A stretch of 64,000 nt of DNA from Manis javanica (Eukaryota; Chordata; Mammalia; Pholidota; Manidae): the NCBI RefSeq assembly GCF_040802235.1, contig NC_133166.1, positions 9,920,001-9,984,000 on the forward strand, in the 5' to 3' direction. The notes under the pieces are model-generated. The model was not told the DNA's origin, did not search any database, and saw only the letters and a list, made by a program, of their open reading frames with translations. Position numbers and translations under genes: made by a program. This document shows positions 11,826 to 24,050 of this stretch, one piece after another; the first letter of the stretch is position 1, and each line of letters opens with the position of its first letter.

Positions 11826-13194
11826 CTTTTTGCTATCGACCCACCGTGTAAAAGGTGAGATCATGTTAAGATTATAGTTTTAAATCCTTCCACTCAAACC
11901 AAACCCTCAGCGGGTCATCATCCTTGAATTCTTAGTTCCCACATAGTCATTGTTTATACCTAGTCTAATTGCGGTGAGGAAAGAGACAGTTGTGAAATAG
12001 CCAAGAACCCAGAGCCCTAGTTTGTGCCAGCAAACAGTGATCTTCAAAGATAGACAGAGTCCTCAACAGTTCTACATTCCAAACCACACTTCCCAATAAA
12101 AATGATCCTCCATAACTAGTTCCAAAGAAAGCTTGAGGCCTGGATCCCAGGCCATGAGTTCTATGAGAGGGCATCAGCTGTAACCCCGCCGGAAATTTGG
12201 CAAATTGTTTAAAGAACCCATCTCCTTCAAGCTGCCTTTGATGGCAAAGCCAGATGGGCTCCTCTGGGCACCAGCTGACCTTCTCCTGCTCACCTCTTGC
12301 AGGCCTTTCTTCTTCTGTTACTCTTCCCCTCCAGGTCATAGTTCTCTGCACAGATGCCTCTCCTTGCCAAGAAGATACATTGACTCAAATGATCAGATAA
12401 ACATGCTAATGATTTTTCTAGGCAAATAAACACTATGTCACTTCAGGTCTCTACAAAATTTCCTCCAACTATTTGACAGCCCTATTCGCTTACAGAGTTC
12501 TTAAAAACTTGATGCAGGTTGAGCTCAGATTCTAACTTCGGATCTCTGTTGGCTCGCACTTGGGATCTGTTCTGTCTTCCATCTCCAGCTGGCCCACTGT
12601 TGTGCCCTTTCCTCTGGAACTAAGACTTCCCCACATTCGTCTCCACATTCCTCACACTTAACACTAATGGAATTTATAGCTTGCTAGTTCAGCTTTGTCC
12701 TTAAGAGCAAGCAAAGGGGCATCTGGTTCAGGGCCTGCCTGCTAAGTAGGAAATAGCCAAAGCCTGTTTTTTACCTTTTTTGTCCAATTTTCCCTTCCTT
12801 TGTCCTCCTCCTCTATTTGAAAGACTTGCGTTATAGAGCTCTCTGCTTAACTTTTTTTGCATCCCATGCTTGATCACTGCCTAGTTAAGGTTCAGCAAAA
12901 AAAAAGGCCTAAGGCAAGTTTACAGAATCAGACTCTTTTCCCTGCTTCAAGCTACTCCCTAGCAGTCAGTCCAGTAGGAGGTTTTGAAAGATGCATTGAT
13001 TCTTTTAGACCACTGGGGTAAATCACTGCCTATAAAATGACCTGTAAAATTGGGTAAAATTCTGTTCCGCTGCACTGATGGTAGTGTAGATGCCCCTAAG
13101 AGTCCACACAACTTCTAAGAGTTCCTGAAAGCAACTTCAACAAAGAGAAGACCTCATCAAATCAGTGTCCGCTCAGCCATCTCCTTCTCTATGG
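11826..13194. other. Intergenic, no gene seen
   Basis: The 128-codon minus-strand frame (11965-12351) is the longest here. It has no recognisable domain and no clear splice or promoter context. Confidence 0.45.
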
Positions 13195-13345
13195 ATAACA
13201 AACACGTTCAGTCATTTACTCATTCATCTAACATACATTCTTTGCAGCCCTGCTCAGAGCCAAGTATGAGATAGGTGCTGAGGGTACATCAGGCAAACCC
13301 AAAAATAACAATGGTTCATGCCTTCAAAGAGTCCCAGAGCCTGAG
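13195..13345 (+). repeat. Ancient mammalian repeat fragment
   Basis: The words tcatttactcattcatctaa and gagataggtgctgagggtac match the start of a common old mammalian repeat that recurs at 25286, 28600 and 62620. Confidence 0.4.
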
Positions 13346-13599
13346 GAGGGATGCAAGCCTCAAGCTCAGTTTCCTTTTCTGGTGGCTCGACCCATCCCGA
13401 CCAACTACTGAAGACTGGAAAAGGATTGGTCCTCTCTTCTCATCTAGCCCCTCAGCTCCTTAGGCAGTGAGACACACACAGAGACACACCAAGTGCAAAT
13501 TCCCCTTCCCTCCCAGTGTTCATCATTTCTTACCTGCTAGGTATCCCAGTTATCTATCCATAAAATAATAGGTAATATTTAATGTCTATTTTGCTGGGT

Positions 13600-13670
13600 C
13601 GTTGAAATTAAGAATAATGAAAGTAAAGTGCCTGGCACACAGCAATTGCTTGATAAAGAATGGTAGCTAT
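13600..13670 (+). repeat. MIR tail fragment
   Basis: The words aagtgcctggcacacagcaa and gcttgataaa are MIR 3' tail text. Confidence 0.55.
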
Positions 13671-13911
13671 TTTAATAAGAAATGGAATGAGATACAGTAG
13701 TTGTCCAGTAAGTAGTAGCTTTAATATGGTAGCACTTTGTCCTCAGTCCGAAATGCAAAGGGCTGATGTATCAAGGTGAGGGTTAATGGATGTGGAGGAT
13801 TATTTTCCTGGCTCCTTTTTCATCCTGTATCACGCAAACCCTGTCTGTGCAAGCTTTTCTGTTCTGTCCTGAGGAGCTCAGGGTGTGTCTGCTCCTCAGG
13901 CTGGCCAAGCC

Positions 13912-14110
13912 CTACCTGCTGAAGTTTCCTGTGTAGCCAGAGGTCAAGCAGTTGGCAAAGTCAAGCCAGCCAGCTGCTGTGAAGTGATACTTCTGAAGGA
14001 AATCCTGGATCGGTCCTGCAAGGGAGTTGCAAACTGCAGCCTGGATTAACCCAGGCTGTTCATCAGGATGTCTCAGCTGCTCATCCACTCTCTGCTGGGC
14101 AGCTGGGCAA
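13912..14110 (-). other. Protein-like minus-strand open frame ending at a splice-donor-like site
   Basis: A minus-strand open frame of about 66 codons reads through mixed, protein-like composition (WLDFANCLTSGYTGNFSR near its end) and stops exactly at CAG|GTAGGG, a good donor. A possible acceptor (cccagctgcccag) lies at its start. I cannot name a family, and no partner exon is visible. Chance is the most likely explanation, with a relic exon as the alternative. Confidence 0.15.
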
Positions 14111-14571
14111 AAACTCAGGACCGCCACTCCCCACGGCCCAGCGGGGCCAGAGGGAGCAGTGGGGATTCCTGATCAGTGCATGCTCTCTTTCCCAGAAGAG
14201 GGATTAAGCGTGCCTTGACAAAGTTTACTCTTTCATCATTCTTTCTTGGGGAGTGAAAGTGGGTGAGGAAAGGGACCACTCCTCCCCCCATTAAAATTCC
14301 CTTCAAACTGCTCTCTCTTGCCGTCACACACTGCCTCTGAGCCAGCACACCACTGGCCCCAAACGGGTCTGCGTTCTCGGTAAGATGAGGTAAAGATGCC
14401 AGTCTCGGAGGGCTGCTATAACAAGTAAATGAGAAATCACAAGTGGAAGCACTAACCAAACTGTGTGGCACTTGATAAGGACAGACTACATCCAGTTTTC
14501 CCTTTTTCTTAATAATGTTGTAAGGCAGTGTCACACAGTGTGAGGAAAATGAGCCTATAATTTGCTATCAA

Positions 14572-14619
14572 AACTCTCCTATTGCAGGTGATCGAAACTC
14601 TCCTATTGTAGGTGATTCA
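14572..14619 (+). repeat. 24-bp tandem duplication
   Basis: Two 24-bp units (14572-14595 and 14596-14619) differ at only three positions. Confidence 0.9.
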
Positions 14620-14917
14620 AACTAGAAGGAAAAAAAAAAGGAATTCATTGGCTCAGGGAGTTAATAGGCATGACTAAAACTAGAGGCTCAAATGAAGTTT
14701 GCAGAGTCCTTTTCTCTCTCGCATAGCTGGCTTGGCTCCAGTTCTTGGCTACTGCGTTCTCTCTTGCAACAGACAGCATCTCTCCATGTGGGAAAGAAGA
14801 CCGTCCTGGGAATCATGACCCGAAAGGAAGAGGCGCATACTCTCTCCCATGCCCATGTATTGTATCTCATGGCTGGACTTTGGCCCTTTGTGGTTCATGT
14901 GCCCTTTCCTTATCAGG

Positions 14918-15240
14918 AGTCAAACTATGACCCATAGGCCAAATTCAGCTCACATCCTGCTTGTGGACAGCATGAGAATGGTTTTGTCATTTTTAAATGG
15001 TTGGAAGAGACACAAAAGGAGGATAATATTTCATAACACTTGGAGATGTTTTGAAATTTGGATTTAAGTATCCACAAATTTCAGTTTTATTGGTCACACC
15101 ACACTCATTCATTTATGTATTGTCTATGTCTGTTTTCCTCTACAACAGTAGGATGGGGTAGCAGTGACACAGACAGTATAGCCCACAAAACCTAAAATAG
15201 TAATATCTGCTCTTTACAGAAAAATTGTGCAGACCCTCCC
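14918..15240 (-). mobile_element. hAT-type non-autonomous DNA transposon, copy 3
   Basis: It is the longest of three copies of one family and is reversed relative to the other two (attcatttatgtattgtcta, then cccacaaaacctaaaatag). Confidence 0.7.
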
Positions 15241-15344
15241 TGCCCTAGACCAGTCATGGTAAACAAGAAGACAGGTCCCTCTAACTGGCCAGATGAGTAT
15301 TGCATCCATCCCTCTAGCTAGGAGAAAGATAAGGTAAGAAAAAA

Positions 15345-15580
15345 ATAATAATACATTATCAATTTGTGCACTCACAATGTCAAGCAGTACTCAAGCACTT
15401 CACTTGTATTAATTTATTTAATCTTGGCAAGAACTTTTAGTATTCCCATTTGATGGACAAAGAAACTAAAGCACAGGAAGGTTATGCAGTCTTTCCAAAA
15501 TTACACAGCTAATAAGTGGTAGAACTGAGATTTGGACCAGGCCAGTTGGTCCAGAGTTCACTCTTTGACCAGGACAGAGT
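15345..15580 (-). repeat. MIR element, reverse orientation
   Basis: The reversed MIR is nearly complete: aagcacttcacttgtattaa, then cccatttgatggacaaagaa, then acacagctaataagtggtag. Confidence 0.75.
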
Positions 15581-15784
15581 CTGTTCTTACAAAACAATGT
15601 GGGACGGGGGAAAGGAGGATTTCCCTGCTTAAAGAGAGGTGCTGGGGAAAAAAAACAACAGACAACCGTAACAGTGTGAGATCAACATGAGTTTGAACAT
15701 CTTTTACTTAACTTCTGAGAACCTTATTTTTTTCATCTAGCGTGAAATAGATGAGATCTGCCCTTTGGGGTGGTAGTAATGGTG

Positions 15785-16060
15785 CTAGTTAACATTCATT
15801 TAGCATGTACTCTGGGCTGATACTAAGTACTTTATGTATGTTGTCTCGCTGAGTTAAACTAAAGCTTAGAAAGGTTCCAATAGGAGCCTGGTAAAGCACT
15901 ACCAGGGCCTCAATAAGAAGCTAGCTCTGTCCAACCGAAGCATCTGGTACATAACTAATGCATCGCACTGCCTCCCATCCATGAGGATGAAGAGAGGTAA
16001 GATATCAAATGCACACATAGTGGAGAGTCTGACACACAGTAGGTACTCAATTAACGTTAG
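15785..16060. repeat. MIR-like fragments
   Basis: A reversed tail (aacattcatttagcatgtac) is followed by a forward tail (gacacacagtaggtactcaa), both diverged. Confidence 0.45.
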
Positions 16061-16183
16061 TTTCTTTTCTTCCTCTTTCCTGACTTTTCCCCATTCACCT
16101 TATGGAGATATATATGAGCAAGGACTCCATACGTATCCTTGAAGAGTCCTTTTGGAGAGTCTTTTAAGTAAAAATTTAAAAGA

Positions 16184-16440
16184 ATGTCCCAAATCAGATC
16201 CCAAGACTTAGTCACTCGTGATGTCAAAAAAAGCAAAGCAAAAATAGTAAAGGTTCAGAGAAGGGCAGTGAAAATAATTTGTGGCATGCGTGGCAGAAGA
16301 TCATGCCATGAAAAGAGGAATTCCAAACCCTGGGATTATTTCATTTGGAAAGAAAAGCTCCCAGAGGCACAATGTTTACAGTATAATAAGCTGACAACAG
16401 GTATAGGAAAGACTAATCAGGACCTGGTATTTACTTTTCC
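16184..16440 (+). mobile_element. L3/CR1-like LINE fragment
   Basis: The text ggttcagagaagggcagtga and tttcatttggaaagaaaagc resembles the end of CR1/L3 LINE reverse-transcriptase reading frames. The 94-codon open frame here is probably a relic of it. Confidence 0.4.
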
Positions 16441-17879
16441 CCTAAAATACAAGAACCAGGCTGTTTAGCGCATTGTATAATAGCCGTGTCACCTTCCACT
16501 TTGGAACACTATCAAAGTGAGCTTTACCCTCCCTTCCTACTAACCACAGTGCCAAACCACACCTTCAGTCCCAATCGGTACACAAGACACTATGCTCTAC
16601 ACGTACAATTCAGAATCTGGAGACTGCTAGCTAGAAGGCATACTGGGGCCATGCAGTCCAGCCTCTTATGTTATAGATGAAACGGAAGCCGAGTAAAGGG
16701 AAATAGTTCATCCTAATTTGCATGGTGAGTTCATGGCACCTCTAGATTTAGCTTGCCCTTGAAGTCAGAGGAACTGGATTGAGATCCTGGCTACACCTAG
16801 ATGACCTTTCTGAGACTCAGTATCCCCATTTTTAACATGGTCAGAGGATCAAATAACAAAAGGCCTAATTCTCCATACAGTGTCTTATGTCTTGTGGCTT
16901 ACTTCCCAGGTTGGTGTTTTTTCCTCTGTCATTCTACTCCTTGGAATAGCCTGATGTAGGAAAAGAGCTCAATGCTGGATTGTTGGGGAAAAAAAATTGG
17001 AAGATGCAGGTTCCCCGCTCCCCCCTTTACTTCCCCTCACCAACAATAAAGCACAAACTTCAGAAGAAACAAACTTGAAAATGGTGAATGCCAGACTCAG
17101 AGACCCTTCCTGGAGGGGAACCCTGTGGTCAGATATTGGCCAGGGCAATCCTTGAACAACTTGGTTGCCATCCAAGCCTGTTTTCAGTGGGGAATAAAGT
17201 TCATGTTTTGAAGGCAGTATCCTTGACTTTTTTATCCTGTTATTCAAATATTTCCTAATAATCTTTAGCATTTATACACTCAGGAGACCTTGAAGGAAAA
17301 GGATGCAGGACTCCAGTCTTTTTTCCTTCCTTTTGTTAATGAATAGATGTTTTCTTTCTGAATTCACTGTCCCTATCACCCTCTATTTTTTTTTTTTTTT
17401 TTACACTCAAATAACCCTACAAGAATGAAGTCAAATAGCAAATGAGAAAATGTAAGTTACCAAGTTTTGGTTTGGATTTACTGTTATGGGTGCCTTTTCA
17501 TCATGAAAAACCTAAACAGAGAGGAACTGAAACTTTATCAAATACATACATAATGCATAAATTAGCTGACATAAGTGTAGGTGTTGCTGGTGCCACCTAT
17601 TGGTCATACTGTAAGACTGAACTATATGCAGTATTGTTGGTCATGAAAATGAATATGAAATGGAATTTATGCTGTAGCCATGACAGTTATGTATTTCATC
17701 AGGCTGGCTGAATGCTGAAATGGAATAAATGTTCCTTGAACATTATCTTTAGTCACAGCTGTTTGGAAGTATAGGACTATTTTACTATGTGAGTTTTGCC
17801 CTGGTTTACTCACCAATTAAATGTGTAGAAAGGAATATATAATGAAGCATAATCTCTTGGAACTCTGAGATTAATGGAC
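16441..17879. other. Intergenic, no gene seen
   Basis: It contains 17 T in a row at 17386-17402 and several short open frames without support. Confidence 0.45.
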
Positions 17880-18365
17880 CAACACTCTGATTCAACTGAT
17901 TTTTGTGTCTTGTGATTCAGAAGTGGGGTAGGCGCCATGCCCAGATCCCTTTAACCAGTCAGCACACCCAGACAGTTTACCTGAGCTGCTGGGAGAGTTG
18001 GCCAATCACAGCTACCGCCTCTCTGGGGAATTGCCCTGGGCTACTAGGGAGCCATCTTGACCAGATGGCTACGTGCACACACACACATGCATGTGGTCTC
18101 CACAGCCAGTGGCCAGTAACTGACTATCATAAGAGTACAAAAAGCCAACCCTCCTAACCTTCAGGCAAGACAGGCCTTGTGGTGCAAGTTGTGCTCCAGA
18201 GCTCCCCACGGGATCAAGCTGAAGCAAGACTCCAGTGGAAGCAAATTCTTGCCTTCTCCTTTCCCCGTCCTATCCTGTTTTTCACCTCCTTTTCCTTGAA
18301 AACACCCAAAAAACAGTTAACACAACTCACCTAGACTGTTTCTAAGGATCCTGACCTAAGACAAG
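17880..18365 (+). mobile_element. Possible solo LTR
   Basis: The segment has a CCAAT box (ggccaatcac), a TATA-like gagtacaaaaag and pyrimidine-rich sequence downstream, an LTR-like layout. I cannot name the family or see viral genes. Confidence 0.35.
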
Positions 18366-18869
18366 AACAATCCCATGGACAAACGCATCTTTGTAATGAT
18401 GAAAGTCAAGCAAACAAAACAGCCCTTTGGGTCATCGAATGTAACTTTCACAACAGGCTTGAGAGGCAGAGCTGAACCAAGTGAACTTCTCCGCAGGCAG
18501 CAGGGCCAGACTGAAAAGACAGAGGCAATACTGCCCTATGGACTGAAGACCTGGGGAACAATATAAAATATATCTTCGAAATGGCACTATGCCTGCATTT
18601 TCTGAGAAATGCATTTAGTTTTAAAATAGTATATCCGTGCTGGCATTAGACCTAGTGCTCCCAGGGGCGATGAGGAATGACCTGGAATTGGAGGGCTTGA
18701 GGCTTTGCACATTTCTACATCTGCTGGAAGAGCCAAGCCTTTAAGGCTTTATGCCAAAGGAGAAATTTGGGGAAAGGAAAAACGTCGGCCAGAAGGCAAT
18801 TTTGGAAATCTCCTAAGAATTGCTGGTTGATTTAATTTGGTTAGAAGTTCCAGCTGTTTCTCCAGACAT

Positions 18870-19060
18870 GGCCATGTCAAGTAAGCAGGGAGCTTTGCGT
18901 CTAGTCAAGCCTGATTTGAATTCCCCTCCAACTTACGAACTCAGTTTCCTCATCTGCAAAACAGGGATCATAATATTTACCTCCCAAAGTTTGAGGGGAG
19001 GGGTGGTTAGAAATAGTATGTCTATTCAGCCCTGGTATATACTAGTCAGTGAATAAAGGG
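18870..19060 (+). repeat. MIR element
   Basis: MIR core words (gaactcagtttcctcatctg, then caaaacagggatcataatat) are in order. Confidence 0.7.
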
Positions 19061-19684
19061 CAGCTATTTTCCTGCACTAGAGCTGTAGCATCTAGCCTCT
19101 CTCATTAATAAAGGTAATATTTTTGGCTTATTTATGCAACTTGTTTTGACCCCACTGGGAAAAAGGATTCTGTTTAATGAGGGCTCTACTGGGGAACCCC
19201 AACAAGCTATTTTAATTTTTTTAACTAATCCTCAGATTATTATAATTCTCACTTCATGAAAACCAAGGCAAGGGTCTCATATAAGGCCATCCCGTATGGC
19301 TGAGCAAATTGTACAGTGTACAAAGATGTCCCAGTGTGGGCAAGTGAGCTAAAATCTAGCCTTCCTTTTTTTCACCAAGCCATGAATCCATGGGCAGTTT
19401 CCACCCAGAGGGGATAACTTTACTAATTCTCAGAGAATATGGGCTAGAAGCAGGCCTGACATTGTGCATGCCCTTTCTCAGGGTTAAGGTCCTTCCTGTT
19501 GCTAGAGGGGATCATGAGGACTTCCTGAAGAGATACGTAAGCGTCATGCTCTCTAGACCCCACTTCTCCCACCTGTATGTCCTACCCTCACAGAAAAGGA
19601 CTGACAAATACATTTTAGGCCTTACTAATTAACTGGCAGGGGTCTCCTCAAAACACAGTGCCTTGCTATATCAGTAATGTGTTC
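19061..19684. other. Intergenic, no gene seen
   Basis: No repeat or exon recognised. The 80-codon open frame at 19390-19632 has no support. Confidence 0.4.
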
Positions 19685-19815
19685 CTATATCAGTAATTCT
19701 CAAGGTAGGGTCTGAAAAATTACTGACACCATCATTTGGGACACTTGACAGAAAATGCACTTTCCTGAACCATACACCGGACCTAGATTCTAAAATCTTT
19801 AGAGATTATGTTAAG
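19685..19815 (+). mobile_element. MER5-like hAT fragment
   Basis: The start (cagtaattctcaaggtaggg) and a gaaaatgcactttcctgaa box suggest a diverged MER5-type element. Confidence 0.45.
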
Positions 19816-20554
19816 GAGAGCTGTCAAAATAATTTGAATCACTTCTTTACAGGCTTGCTGATCATGAAGAAGGCTTTCCTGGTCAAGAATTCTCTTCATT
19901 TCAAAAAGGCTACATGGGCATCATGATGAAGAGCTGAATGTTCCTTAGAAAGACTCTTCCTCTTGGAAGAAGCCCAAAGATACAAACAGGCCTTCAGGAA
20001 GGCTAGATTTTAGCTCAGTTATAGGTTTCCTTTCCCTTGACAATCTCCTTGTACTTTGCACCCACTAGCTCCAAGAAATACACAAAATATACCTCAGAGA
20101 GATCTTCCTTCTCTCCCCCTTTCTTACTACTGGCTTATGGTATATATAACATATTCTCCAGCAGCCAGAGGCAGCTAGGTGACAGCTATCTATCCCTAAA
20201 AATTCTTGTTTGCTCTTTAGAATCATATTTAGCATTTTCTATTGCTCTTCCTAAATTCTTGGGTTGCCCAAGCGCTTCCAAGCAACATTATTCTGTCGTT
20301 GGTGGTAGTCCTGTCAGAGAATGTCCACACATTAGGTTATTAAGTTCGTGATATCCTCAATATAGCATAGACCTTAGATAATAGCAGTAAACACATAAGC
20401 ACATCACTGTCAACATAAGGTTTGTCAATCAAGGAACCAAACTGAGCTGCCCTATAATCAACAACTCAGTGGAGCTACACATCTAGAGTGATGTCAAGCA
20501 AGCCTGGATCCTTGGTAATTACTTTGAAGTGAGCAACAATGAAGAACAAACCCA
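19816..20554. other. Intergenic, no gene seen
   Basis: No repeat or exon recognised. The 104-codon open frame at 20037-20351 has no support. Confidence 0.4.
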
Positions 20555-21163
20555 TTAAAAGATATAGTCTAATATGCACCCCTATGTTTATCACAGTGTT
20601 ATTTACAATAGCCAAGATATGGAAGCAAACTAAGTGTCCATCAATAGATGAATGGATAAAGAGGATGTGGTACCTATATACAATGGAATATTATTCAGCC
20701 ATATGAAGAAAACAAATCCTGCCATTTACAACAACATGTATGGAGCTGGGGGTATTATGCTCAGTGAAATAAGCCAGGAGGAGAAAGACAAGTACCAAAT
20801 GATTCCACTCATTTGTGGAGCATAACAACAAAGCAAAACTGAAAGAACAAAACAGCAGCAAAATCACAGAACCCAAGAAGGGACTAGCGGTTACCAAAGG
20901 GGAGGGGTTGGGGAGTGTGAGTGGGGAGGGAGGGAGAAGGGGATTAAAGGGCACTATGATTAACACACATAGTGTAGGGGGGTCATGGAGAAGGCAGTAC
21001 AGCACAGAGAAGATAAGTAGTGACTCTATAGCATCTTACTATGCTGATGGACAGTGACTGCAATGTGATGTGGCGGGGGGTGGACTTGATAATATGGGTG
21101 AATGTTGCTCACATGAAACCTTCATAAGATTGTATATCAATGATACTTTAATTTAAAAAAAAG
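20555..21163 (+). mobile_element. L1 3' end (about 600 bases), plus strand
   Basis: It begins in the end of L1 ORF2 (tatgcacccctatgtttatc) and continues through the 3' UTR to cttcataagattgtatatca and an A-rich tail. It is the most complete of three related copies. The 3' UTR is not of primate or rodent type and points to another placental lineage. Confidence 0.9.
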
Positions 21164-21611
21164 GTGTAGGCTAAGAAACACTCAACACCTGTGCTAGGAG
21201 CTGGAGCTACAGGTAAATTAATCATGGTCTTGATTTTCAAGAAATTCCAGTTTAGTAGAAAAATGCCTATGGAAGCATTCTGTGACAAACAAAAGACTAT
21301 ACCATTTAAACTTTATCATTAAGGAGAGAGTCTTGTACTATAACTTAGATGCCGAGAAGAGAACTAATATTTACTGAATACCATTTTATTTTCACAACTA
21401 TTCTACTAGTTTGATTGCTGGATCAGCTATGATGCCTTTAGGTGCAAGGAATAGAAAACACAATTAAAAGTGACTTAAACAAGAAGAAAAATGTATTATC
21501 TCACTTAACCACAAGTGCAGACATGATGATAACTGGGATTGATTAATTCAGTAGCTCAGTCATATCTGCAAAAACCCAGGTTCTTTCCACCTTTCTGCTC
21601 TCTCATTGTAT

Positions 21612-22125
21612 TTTAAGGGTCTTCAGAAAAACAGAATAAATGGGATATATATACAGAATTAGGGATTTGTTATGATGAATTAAGTATGAACTAGTCCCAA
21701 GACCTGCAGGGTGAACTGGCAAGCTAGAGACATGGGAGAGCTGATGGTGTAGTTCTAGTCTAAAGGCTGTCAGGCTCAAGACCCAGGAAGAGCCAGTATT
21801 CAGTTTATTGATTACTTTCAGTTTACAGTGGATTTTGAAGTTTGAAGACAGTCCTGATGCCCCAGGTTCAAAGGCAATAAGGCAGAAGGAATTTCCTCAT
21901 TTCAGGGGAAGGTCAGCCTTTTTATTCTATTTAGGCCTTCAACTGACTGAGTGAGGCCTACCCACACTAGGGAGGGCAATCTGCTTTACTCAGTCTACTC
22001 AGTCTATTGATTTAAATCTTATACTTGCCTAAAAATATTCCCACAGATACACCTTGAATAATGTGAGACTAAATATCTGGGTACCTTGTGGCCCAATCAA
22101 AGTGACACATAAAAAAACTAACCAC
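21612..22125 (+). mobile_element. MLT2-type (ERVL) solo LTR
   Basis: The order ggtcttcagaaaaacagaat, then cctgcagggtgaactggcaa, then gccttcaactgactgagtga, then gtgacacataaaa is that of MLT2 LTRs. No internal viral sequence adjoins it. Confidence 0.75.
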
Positions 22126-22622
22126 ACATTCATCTTCAGCATTTGGTCTACACCCTTTTGGATAACAGAAAACAGGTCCAGTTATCACACCCTCAAACAA
22201 CATTCAAGAACTGAAGTAAGAAAATGCAGACATTTTTCCCATATTCTTTCTAAAAGTTAGGGGAAATGTTCCAAAAGATGAGCCCTCCATACCTATCCTC
22301 CCCCAATTGCCACTTCTAACTCATTGGCTAGAACTATGTCATGTGCCCATTCCTAAACCAATCATTTGCAAGGGGAAAGATTTGCTACCTGCCTCCATCC
22401 TTCTTCCTCTGAAGCACTGACAGCCAGATACATTGTTGCTGGAAAGGAAGGTTTGGATGGGGCAAGTAGTAATGGGGGAGGCTATTGGCTAAATAACCAA
22501 CAGTGTTTCTGCCATAATTTCTATTATCTTTATTTTAAAGATATGGACACTGGAGGCTCAGAGAGATTGAGCTAGTCAGCACCACATACCCAGCAAACTA
22601 TTAAGTCAGCAGTTCCAATAAT
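22126..22622. other. Intergenic, no gene seen
   Basis: A MIR-like piece may lie near 22525-22620. Nothing else is recognised. Confidence 0.4.
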
Positions 22623-22776
22623 ATCTCTCTGGCTCTAATTTGTCTGCTGTATTTGAAGGTCTATTTGTGGGTAGACCTTACTCCATCCTGTACTGTAACA
22701 TCTCTCTGGCTCTAATTTGTCTGCTGTATTTGAAGGTCTATTTGTGGGTAGACCTTACTCCATCCTGTACTGTAAC
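22623..22776 (+). repeat. Perfect 77-bp tandem duplication
   Basis: Bases 22623-22699 and 22700-22776 are identical by eye. A recent duplication or a local assembly error would both explain it. Confidence 0.95.
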
Positions 22777-22904
22777 CTTGGAAAGTGCTTTAATCCCTCC
22801 AAATCTTCTTTTCTGTCACTGATAAATAGACATAATCATAGTCCTTATCTTTCAGAGTATCATATTAACTTAGATAGTATATGTAAAGTACTTTGCCTTT
22901 TACA

Positions 22905-23410
22905 AATTGTCCTCAACTTACATGGGGTTATGTCCCACTAAATCCATTGTAAATTGAAAATAACTGAGTAAGTTGAAAATGTATTTATTATACCTAACTA
23001 ACTGAATGTCATAACTTAACCTAGCCTAACTTAAACATGCTCATAATACTTCTATTAGCCTCCAGTTGTGCAAAATCATCTCACACAAAGCCTATTTTGT
23101 AACAAAGTGTTGACTATCTCATGTAATTGATTGAATACTGTACTGAAAGTGAAAAACAAAACAGTCGTATGGGCACAGAATGGCTATAAGCATTTCAGTT
23201 GTTCAACGTTTTGACCATGCAGCTGATGGAGAGCTGCAGCTTGCTGTCCCTGCCCGGCATTGAGAGAATGTCTTACCACGTATCACTAGCCTGCAAAAAG
23301 ATCAAAATTCAAAATCTGAAGTATGGTTTTTACTGAATGTATATTGCTTTTGTACCACGTAAAGTCAAGAAGTCGTAAGTCAAACCATCGTAAGTCAGAG
23401 ACCATCTGTT
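22905..23410 (+). mobile_element. Tigger-like (TcMar) DNA transposon
   Basis: The left end (ttgtcctcaacttacatggg) and right end (gtaagtcagagaccatctg) are inverted matches of the family, and the interior keeps the usual Tigger-derived text (cacaaagcctattttgtaac). It is non-autonomous with no transposase frame. Confidence 0.8.
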
Positions 23411-23884
23411 ATCTGCTGACTCATCACAGTACAAAGAACCACATATTTATTGTACAACTCCAGGGAGCACTATTCACTTAGGATAAGGTGTATTATGCCC
23501 CTGGAATTTCACTGCATCATCACCCTTACTAAGAGGTATAGAAAACTCACTTCTAGAATGAGGAGTGAAGAGTTCTGGAATTTAAGTCCAACAATACAGG
23601 CAAGTTTTAACCCAATACTACAATAGGTCAAGGAGAGGTTACAGAATTTTTCAAGCCCAATAATAAGAACCTCCACAGATGTATCTCTTTAATTTTCACA
23701 AAAGCCCTAGGATGACACAGAAATTTTGTTATTGCTTTTGTTTTTCCTGTAGAGAGTTACTATGGTGGAGCTTAATTCTAAGAAGGAAATAGTATTTCCT
23801 GATTTACTTGCTGGAAGATATTGTCAGTCATTTAACACCCTTTCCCCAGGGCTCACTGTCCCTCACATACTAAGTGGCAAGGTT
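23411..23884. other. Intergenic, no gene seen
   Basis: No exon or clear repeat recognised. Confidence 0.4.
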
Positions 23885-24050
23885 TTAGCATGATGTAGTA
23901 AGTGCTAATCTGTGAAGTCAGAAGGCCTGGGTTCTGGTCCTGCTCTGTGCCTAGTTAACAGTATCAAAATGGATAGTCAATATTTCATTTTCTCTCTGTA
24001 CCCACATCTATGTGCAATAAGGTGATGAGGTAGATGCCTTAGCATTTAAG
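23885..24050 (+). repeat. MIR-like fragment
   Basis: The words tgaagtcagaaggcctgggt and ctggtcctgctctgtgcc fit the MIR head. Confidence 0.55.

Noticed and set aside
16184..16468. 94-codon lysine/arginine-rich frame considered as a small gene
   Set aside because: The text fits a relic of an L3/CR1 LINE better than a host gene.
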